From: Nocardioidaceae bacterium
Lineage (GTDB): Bacteria; Actinomycetota; Actinomycetes; Propionibacteriales; Nocardioidaceae
Length of the DNA stretch: 10,369 nucleotides
NCBI GenBank assembly: GCA_013696015.1
Contig: JACCZI010000177.1
Location: 1 to 10,369 of the forward strand
Direction of reading: 5' to 3'
The notes under the pieces: model-generated
Told to the model about the DNA's origin: nothing
Databases searched by the model: none
Seen by the model: only the letters and a program-made list of their open reading frames with translations
Translations under genes and position numbers: made by a program
Shown here: positions 5,842 through 10,369 of the stretch, one piece after another
Layout: every line of letters starts with the position of its first letter
Numbering within the stretch: the stretch's first letter is position 1

Positions 5842-6756
5842 TCAGCCGGCAGGTACGCGGGGTCCGCGATGCAGCAGCGGCTCGGCGAGGTCGCCGTACG
5901 TTGTCAACCGGCCCGGCATCTCGTTGCGGTGCACCTGCGCGAGTGTCGAAGGGTCGGACAGCTCGGACCAGTCGCGGGGGCAGGCGATGTTGGCGCGAGG
6001 CCGGCCCCTCAGGGAGTACGGGCAGATGGTCGTCTTGGCTGGGTTGTTCTGGCTCCAGTCGAGAAGCACCTTGCCCGGGCGCAGCGTCTTGGTCATCCGC
6101 GACACCACCAGCTCCGGCATGTCGCGCTCCAGCTCCTCGGCGATCCGGCGGGCGTACTGCCGGAGCTCCTCACCAGACTGGCGTCCGCTCACCGGTGCGT
6201 ACATCTGCAGTCCCTTGCTCCCGCTCGTGACCGGGACGGCGGTGAGGCCGGCCACCTCCAGGCACCGTCGCACCGCGTGGGCGACCTCGACACACTCCGG
6301 CAGGCCTGCCGGGGCGCCCGGGTCGAGGTCGATGACGAGCCGGTCGGGTTCGCGCACGGCGCCGCGCGCTCCGACCGTCCACTGCGGCACATGCAGCTCC
6401 AGGGCCGCCAGGTTCGCCACCCACAGCAACGGTGCCAGCCCGTCCAGGATCGGGTACCTGATCGTCTCCCGACCCTTGCTGCTGCCGGGGGAGTCGAGCA
6501 CCACCGTCCGTACCCAGTCCGGGGTGCCGCGGGGGACGTTCTTCTCGAAGAACGCCTCGTGTGTGACGCCGTTGGGCCACCGCTTGCGGGTCAGCGGCCG
6601 GCCGGAGAGCTGGGGGAGCAGCATGTCTGCGACGCCGAGGTAGTAGTCGATGATGTCGTGCTTGGTGGTGCCGTCCTCGGGGTACAGCACCTTGGCCAGG
6701 TTGCTCACCCGGACCGTACGGCCGTCGATCTCGAGTGCCTCACGTGTGGCGGCCAC
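5842..6756 (-). CDS. ligD: Stand-alone LigD polymerase (primase-polymerase) domain protein
   Basis: This is the archaeo-eukaryotic primase-type polymerase that fills or extends broken DNA ends in bacterial end joining, recruited by Ku. The 304-aa protein is the polymerase domain only; no ATP-ligase or 3'-phosphoesterase domain is present. Key blocks are RKRWPNGV (58-64), FFEKNVP, ELHVPQW with H122, the metal motif VIDLDPG with D143 and D145, SGSKG at 178-182, and VLLDW with the third acidic residue D233. After SGSKGL there is Q184, where many relatives have histidine. GTG 6754-6756 is preceded by a perfect AGGAGG (plus 6763-6768) with 6 bases between, which fixes the start. It is divergent from ku. 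Ligation would need an ATP-dependent ligase encoded elsewhere. The symbol refers to the domain family; the gene is not a full ligD. Confidence 0.93.
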   Translation of the reverse strand: MAATREALEIDGRTVRVSNLAKVLYPEDGTTKHDIIDYYLGVADMLLPQLSGRPLTRKRWPNGVTHEAFFEKNVPRGTPDWVRTVVLDSPGSSKGRETIRYPILDGLAPLLWVANLAALELHVPQWTVGARGAVREPDRLVIDLDPGAPAGLPECVEVAHAVRRCLEVAGLTAVPVTSGSKGLQMYAPVSGRQSGEELRQYARRIAEELERDMPELVVSRMTKTLRPGKVLLDWSQNNPAKTTICPYSLRGRPRANIACPRDWSELSDPSTLAQVHRNEMPGRLTTYGDLAEPLLHRGPRVPAG

Positions 6757-6762
6757 CGGCGT

Positions 6763-6768
6763 CCTCCT
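6763..6768 (-). promoter_or_regulatory. Consensus Shine-Dalgarno of the LigD polymerase gene
   Basis: The minus strand reads AGGAGG, 6 bases before the GTG at 6754-6756. It is the strongest ribosome site in the window. The rest of the 108-bp ligD/ku spacer (6757-6864) shows no convincing promoter on either strand, although both must lie there. Confidence 0.75.
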
Positions 6769-6864
6769 GCGACGTTGTCGTGCGGTGTGTGGCGATTCTG
6801 CCCTTCGCGCGCCATGCTTGGTGCGTCGAGGCCCGGGTCCGGCGGGTCGAGGAAGGGGTCAAGG

Positions 6865-7821
6865 ATGCGCTCGATCTGGAAGGGCGCCGTCTCTTTCGGG
6901 CTCGTGAACGTGCCCGTCAAGCTGTACGCCGCGACGCAGGACCACGACATCCGCTTCCACCAGGTGCACCGCGAGGACGGTGGCCGGGTCCGCTACAAGC
7001 GCACCTGCGAGGTGGATGGCCTGGAGGTGTCGTACGCCGACATCGCCAAGGGGTTCGAGACCACGGACGGCAAGCTGGTCATGTTGACACAGGAGGACTT
7101 CGACTCCCTGCCGGTCGTGACCGGTCGTGAGATCGACGTCGTCGAGTTCGTCGCCGCCGGAGAGGTCGACCCGATGTTGCTCGACAAGAGCTACTACCTC
7201 GAACCGGACAGCCGGGCAGCCAAGCCGTACGCGTTGCTGCGCGAGGCCCTGCTCGAGACCGACCGGATGGCGATCGTCAAGGTCGCCCTGCGCCAGCGTG
7301 AGACGCTGGCAGTGCTGCGGGTGCGAGGCAAGGCCATCGTGCTGCAAACGATGCTGTGGCCGGACGAGATCCGCGAACCCGCGTTCGACATCCTCGACGC
7401 CGAGGTGGAGCTGCGGCCGCAGGAGGTGCAGATGGCCAGCTCGCTGGTCGCCAGCCTGGTCAGCGACTTCAACCCCGACCAGTTCGAGGACGAATACAAG
7501 GCGGCGCTCGAGCAGCTCATCGACACGAAGGTCAGCGGCGGCGACGTCTCGGACCTGGCGCCGAAGGACACCGGCAGGGACGACGCCGAGGTGGTCGACC
7601 TGATGACCGCCCTGCAGCGCAGCGTCCAGCGTGCCCAGGAGTCCCGCCAGACTGCCAACACCTCACCCCAGGGGGCCACCCCGACAGACCCGCCGGCCAA
7701 GAAAACGCCGGCGCCGAAGAAGGATCCGGCCACGAAGGGCGCGGCTCCCAAGGCGACCGCGAAGAAGTCCACCACCAAGAAGTCGACCACCAAGAAGGCG
7801 GCCGCCCGCAAGTCCGCCTGA
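6865..7821 (+). CDS. ku: Ku DNA end-binding protein with lysine-rich tail
   Basis: Bacterial Ku is a homodimeric ring that threads onto double-strand DNA ends and recruits LigD. The 318-aa protein starts with MRSIWKGAVSFGLVNVPVKL, the usual Ku N-terminus, and carries FHQVHREDGGRVRYKR and the DNA-ring core through about residue 250 (DLMTALQRSV). The rest is a Pro/Ala/Thr/Lys tail. Residues 300-311 read KKSTTKKSTTKK, a 5-residue tandem repeat, and the protein ends AAARKSA. Lysine-rich Ku tails in mycobacteria and other actinobacteria increase DNA binding and let Ku slide inward from the end. ATG 6865 follows AGGAAGG (6850-6856) at 8 bases. The frame is open for 346 codons upstream, but that stretch is antisense to the LigD gene and has no Ku similarity. 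Confidence 0.96.
   Translation: MRSIWKGAVSFGLVNVPVKLYAATQDHDIRFHQVHREDGGRVRYKRTCEVDGLEVSYADIAKGFETTDGKLVMLTQEDFDSLPVVTGREIDVVEFVAAGEVDPMLLDKSYYLEPDSRAAKPYALLREALLETDRMAIVKVALRQRETLAVLRVRGKAIVLQTMLWPDEIREPAFDILDAEVELRPQEVQMASSLVASLVSDFNPDQFEDEYKAALEQLIDTKVSGGDVSDLAPKDTGRDDAEVVDLMTALQRSVQRAQESRQTANTSPQGATPTDPPAKKTPAPKKDPATKGAAPKATAKKSTTKKSTTKKAAARKSA
7762..7797 (+). repeat. In-frame 15-bp repeat coding the Ku tail
   Basis: Codons for KKSTT occur twice and are followed by KK. The copies differ only at the serine codon (TCC, TCG). This short repeat lies inside ku and could vary in copy number by slippage. Confidence 0.7.
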
Positions 7822-7842
7822 GGCCGCATCGGACGCTCAACG

Positions 7843-8832
7843 TCACTCGCCACGACGCCCTGCGGGGTCGGTCAGAATCCCCTCGATCAGCATGTCCCAG
7901 TCTGCGAGGAACCGGGCCAGGCCGTAGTGCTCCAGAGCGGCCGCACGGGCGGCAGTCCCGGTGACCTCCGCCGCAGCCGGGTCGCGAACGAACTGGAGGA
8001 TTGCGTCGGCCAGGACGTCCGGCCGCGTCGAGACCACCCCGGCCTGCGGTGGGACAGCTGCCACGACCTCTGTCGTGGCCAACGCGACGACCGGCATCCC
8101 GAGGTGCATCGCCTCGAGCAGCGACAGGCCCAACGAGGTCCACCGGGCGGTGTGGACGTACACCCGACGCCGGGCCATCTCATCGTGCATGTCGGCCTGG
8201 CTGAGGTCGTCGAACGTCCACAGCCGGTCGGCTGGGACGGAACCGCTCAACAGCCCGACCCGGATACCGAAGACGTCGAGCGGCGCCGCCTGCGCTAGCT
8301 GCGGCAACAGGTCGGTGCCGACGGCACGACCCCGCCGCACCGGATCGTTGATCGCGACGGCGGCCCGGGCCCATTCCCCGGAGTAGCGGTGCCCGGGATC
8401 GACCACGCCGTGCTCGATGACGTACGTCGGCGTCGACCCGCAGTCCCAGAACAGCCGGTTGAAGTGCGTGACGTGCACGATCGGGATGTCGGGCGAGTCG
8501 GCGAGCGGATGTCGGGTGTACGGGATGGCACCCCCCGGTGTGTTGTGCTCCAGGTAGACCGCCGGCAGGTCCACGCCGGGACGGCGACCGGTCCACTGCG
8601 CCACAAGGTCGAGCTCCTGCGGTCGTTGCAGCACGACCAGGTCGAGGTCGAGGTCGCGCAGCCGTTCAGGGGTCACCTCGGCCGCGTCGGGCGGCCAGTC
8701 CCAGGTGCGCGCCCGGCCCAGCCCGTCGGCGTCGCGGTCCGGTGTCACGGGCAGCAGGTACTCGTGGCTGCCCTGCACGAACGAGGTGGTCCAGGAGCCG
8801 TGGACGTGCCAGAGCAGGATGCGCCGGCTCAC
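7843..8832 (-). CDS. GT-B glycosyltransferase, family 1/4 type
   Basis: The 329-aa product resembles GT4-type transferases that move a sugar from a nucleotide donor onto a glycan or other acceptor. The N-terminal half begins SRRILLWHVHGSW and holds YLEHNTP and THFNR, typical of the acceptor-side Rossmann domain. The donor-side domain has YVHTARWTSLGLSLLEAM and HLGMPVVAL (residues 225-251), where the LEAM glutamate is the conserved donor-binding residue and GMPVVA the usual loop. No signal peptide or membrane segment is seen, so it probably acts on the cytoplasmic face. The GTG start at 8830-8832 overlaps the TGA of the upstream dehydrogenase gene as GTGA, implying coupled translation. The frame is open to 8988, but that part overlaps the dehydrogenase gene. 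Donor and acceptor are unknown; the upstream gene makes UDP-glucuronate a candidate. Confidence 0.85.
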   Translation of the reverse strand: MSRRILLWHVHGSWTTSFVQGSHEYLLPVTPDRDADGLGRARTWDWPPDAAEVTPERLRDLDLDLVVLQRPQELDLVAQWTGRRPGVDLPAVYLEHNTPGGAIPYTRHPLADSPDIPIVHVTHFNRLFWDCGSTPTYVIEHGVVDPGHRYSGEWARAAVAINDPVRRGRAVGTDLLPQLAQAAPLDVFGIRVGLLSGSVPADRLWTFDDLSQADMHDEMARRRVYVHTARWTSLGLSLLEAMHLGMPVVALATTEVVAAVPPQAGVVSTRPDVLADAILQFVRDPAAAEVTGTAARAAALEHYGLARFLADWDMLIEGILTDPAGRRGE

Positions 8833-10157
8833 GCCGGAGCCGACCGCGGCCCGCGACCCAGGGCGTGAACCCGCCATCCGGCCGCGCGCCACTTGTCGGC
8901 GTCGAGCACCAGCCGACCGTCCACCACAACGGGGCGACGCACCACGTCGGCGAGCGAGACGGGGTCCACGCCGGAGAACTCCGCCCACTCGGTGAGCACG
9001 AGCGTCACGTCGGCATCCTGGCAGGCGTCGTGCAGGGTCGACGTGTACGCCAGCTCCGGCCGGACCCGGCGGGCGCTTTCCAGTGCAGCCGGGTCATAGA
9101 CGCGGACCGGGACCCCCTGCCGGTGGAGTGTCGTGGCGATGTCCAGTGCCGGTGAGTCGCGCACGTCGTCCGAACCGGCCTTGAACGCCGCGCCAAGCAC
9201 GGCCACCGAGGACTCGGCCGGCGACCGGTCCAGCAGCCTGCGCGTCAGGTCGACGGTGCGTGCCCGTTGCCGCATGTTCAGGGCATCCACCTCGCGAAGC
9301 AGCGACCCGGACTCCACCACCCCGAGCTCTGCCGCCCGGGCGATGAAGGCCCGGGTGTCCTTGGGCAGGCAGCCGCCGCCGTAGCCGACGCCGGGACGGA
9401 GGTACAGGGGCCCGATGCGGGCGTCGTGCCCGAGCACCTCGATCAGGTCGCCGACGTCGGCATCGGCGGCCTCACACACCTCCGCGAGCAGGTTCACCAG
9501 CGACACGCGGGTCGCCAGCATGACGTTGGCCGACGCCTTGGCGAGCTCGGCCGTCGCCAGATCGGTGCGTACTACCGGAATGCCTCGTGCGATCAAGGAC
9601 GCATACAGGTCACGCAGGATCTGGTCCGCCTCGTCGCTCTGGACGCCGAAGACCAGCCGGTCCGGTGACAAGGAGTCCTCCACTGCGTGGCCTTCGCGGA
9701 GGAACTCCGGGTTCCAGGCGACCTCGGCGTCGCCCGCGACCGGCGCCAGGGTCCGCAGCCGGTCTGCAATGCGCGCCGCCGTGCCGACCGGCACGGTCGA
9801 CTTCCCGACGACCAGGCAGGGACGGCGCAGCCGCGGGCCGAGCGCAGCGACGACGTCCCAGACGTACGACAGGTCCGCCTGTTGGCTTCCCGGTCGCTGC
9901 GGCGTACCGACGCAGATGAAGTGCACCTGGGCGGTGGTCGCGGAGTCGAGGTCAGTGGTGAAGCGCAACCGCCCGGACGCGAGCCCCTCGCCTAGCACTG
10001 CGGCCAGCCCCGGTTCGTGGAACGGGAGCCTGCCGTGAGCCAGCGCCTCAGCCCGCCGGGGGTCGCAGTCGATACCGACGACGTCGTGGCCGAGCGCCGA
10101 CAGGCAGGCGGCGTGCGTGGCCCCGAGGTAGCCCGTGCCGACGACCGAGACCTTCAC
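8829..10157 (-). CDS. UDP-glucose 6-dehydrogenase family protein
   Basis: The family oxidises UDP-glucose (or a related UDP- or GDP-sugar) to the uronic acid with two NAD, supplying acidic sugars for surface glycans. From GTG 10155-10157 the protein is 442 aa, the normal length. VVGTGYLG (residues 5-12) with D30 is the NAD-binding Rossmann start. Other motifs are ICVGTPQ, KSTVPVGT (119-126), NPEFLREG (149-156), ELAKASAN with K207 and N211, and GYGGGCLPKDTRAF with catalytic C263 and D267. The C-terminal NAD(P)-like domain has LGAAFKAGSDDVRDSP. An ATG at 10188-10190 would add 11 residues without family similarity; neither start has a clear ribosome site, so the choice rests on where conserved sequence begins. 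The stop overlaps the glycosyltransferase start. UDP-glucose is the most likely substrate, but GDP-mannose or UDP-ManNAc dehydrogenase is not fully excluded. Confidence 0.92.
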   Translation of the reverse strand: MKVSVVGTGYLGATHAACLSALGHDVVGIDCDPRRAEALAHGRLPFHEPGLAAVLGEGLASGRLRFTTDLDSATTAQVHFICVGTPQRPGSQQADLSYVWDVVAALGPRLRRPCLVVGKSTVPVGTAARIADRLRTLAPVAGDAEVAWNPEFLREGHAVEDSLSPDRLVFGVQSDEADQILRDLYASLIARGIPVVRTDLATAELAKASANVMLATRVSLVNLLAEVCEAADADVGDLIEVLGHDARIGPLYLRPGVGYGGGCLPKDTRAFIARAAELGVVESGSLLREVDALNMRQRARTVDLTRRLLDRSPAESSVAVLGAAFKAGSDDVRDSPALDIATTLHRQGVPVRVYDPAALESARRVRPELAYTSTLHDACQDADVTLVLTEWAEFSGVDPVSLADVVRRPVVVDGRLVLDADKWRAAGWRVHALGRGPRSAPA

Positions 10158-10334
10158 GGGGTTGTTCGTGCCCCGACGTGTGCCATTCATGCAACGTGTG
10201 CCCAATGGTGGGTCTCGATGGCTTTGCCGCCGCCCGAGAAGGGCTTTTCGGCGGAGCAGCGTTTCTCACCCGGAGAAGTGGGCACTCCTCCCCGTCGGTA
10301 CTACCTCGGCAGCGACGGGCGAGAGGGGTTGGGT
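10158..10334. promoter_or_regulatory. Divergent spacer between sugar dehydrogenase and carbamoyltransferase genes
   Basis: About 177 bases (144 if the dehydrogenase starts at ATG 10190) must carry promoters for both directions, but no good -35/-10 pair is visible on either strand. TACTAC at 10299-10304 is a possible plus-strand -10. The clearest structure is the hairpin listed separately. Confidence 0.4.
10232..10248 (+). terminator. Small hairpin with T-run in the carbamoyltransferase leader
   Basis: GCCC (10232-10235), loop GAGAA, GGGC (10241-10244) and TTTT make a short terminator-like element on the plus strand. A competing pairing uses CGAGAAG with CTTTTCG and flanking CCGCC with GGCGG. 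If transcribed, it could act as an attenuator, or it could simply insulate the divergent genes. The stem is short, so this is tentative. Confidence 0.25.
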
Positions 10335-10369
10335 TTGAAGGTCCTCGGGATCAACGCGATCTTCCACGA
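10335..10369 (+). CDS. Carbamoyltransferase, CmcH/NodU family (first codons only)
   Basis: Only 11 full codons are inside the window. They read L/M-KVLGINAIFH and then GA, which fits D. LGINAIFHD is the near-invariant start of actinobacterial CmcH/NodU-type O-carbamoyltransferases, whose N-terminal Kae1-like domain makes carbamoyl-adenylate from carbamoyl phosphate and ATP before transfer to a sugar or antibiotic hydroxyl. The TTG start at 10335-10337 follows AGAGGGG (10322-10328) by 6 bases; a TTG two codons upstream has no room for a ribosome site. The gene is divergent from the sugar dehydrogenase and glycosyltransferase, which fits a glycan or glycoside locus. The call rests on a very short stretch. 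Confidence 0.65.
   Translation, partial: MKVLGINAIFH

Noticed and set aside
5827..6864. A 346-codon open extension upstream of ku in the same frame
   Set aside because: It is antisense to the well-supported LigD polymerase gene, has no Ku similarity, and the true Ku N-terminus (MRSIWKG) begins at 6865 with a good ribosome site. Open antisense frames are common in GC-rich coding DNA.
7798..7834. Terminator between ku and the glycosyltransferase gene
   Set aside because: Only short pairings (GCGGCC/GGCCGC and GTCCG/CGGAC) with long loops and no T-run are present, so they are not enough to call.
8833..8988. 52-residue N-terminal extension of the glycosyltransferase
   Set aside because: It overlaps the end of the sugar dehydrogenase gene and is arginine/glycine-rich. 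The GTGA overlap at 8829-8832 and the start of family similarity favour the GTG at 8832.
9415..10038. Plus-strand open frame (207 codons) within the sugar dehydrogenase gene
   Set aside because: It is serine/arginine-rich shadow translation opposite a gene with intact catalytic motifs.

Overview
The window is high-GC DNA (third codon positions are almost all G or C) with a typical actinobacterial gene set: a WhiB iron-sulfur regulator, GlnA2 next to the adenylyltransferase GlnE, and a Ku plus stand-alone LigD polymerase pair. It most likely comes from the chromosome of an Actinomycetes member. I cannot assign a genus. No RNA genes, insertion sequences, integrases or CRISPR arrays were found, and codon use looks uniform.

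Region 1 (1-4292) is nitrogen metabolism. The 3' part of a GlnA2-type glutamine synthetase runs off the left edge. A 67-aa DUF1707 protein follows on the opposite strand, with its 3' end overlapping the end of glnA2. Next comes a complete two-domain glnE. The glnA2-glnE neighbourhood is familiar from Mycobacterium and Streptomyces.

Region 2 (4293-5818) is regulatory. Five tandem copies of a 22-bp sequence lie between the convergent ends of glnE and a WhiB3/WhiD-like gene, and the last copy overlaps the whiB stop codon. The whiB-like gene is transcribed divergently from a regulator with a MerR helix-turn-helix fused to a CarH/LitR-like B12-binding module. The spacer between them holds three adjacent 11-bp repeats lying over the probable whiB promoter, which look like an operator. 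This is the least ordinary part of the window.

Region 3 (5819-7821) is a divergent non-homologous end-joining pair. A LigD polymerase-domain protein (minus strand) and Ku with a lysine-rich tail (plus strand) share a 108-bp spacer. No ATP-dependent ligase is present in the window.

Region 4 (7822-10369) is one side of a glycan locus. A UDP-glucose 6-dehydrogenase-like gene is coupled through a GTGA overlap to a GT-B glycosyltransferase, both on the minus strand. Divergent from them, the first 35 bases of a CmcH/NodU-type O-carbamoyltransferase reach the right edge. Together they suggest synthesis of a glycan or glycoside with uronic acid and possibly carbamoyl groups; the product cannot be told from this window.
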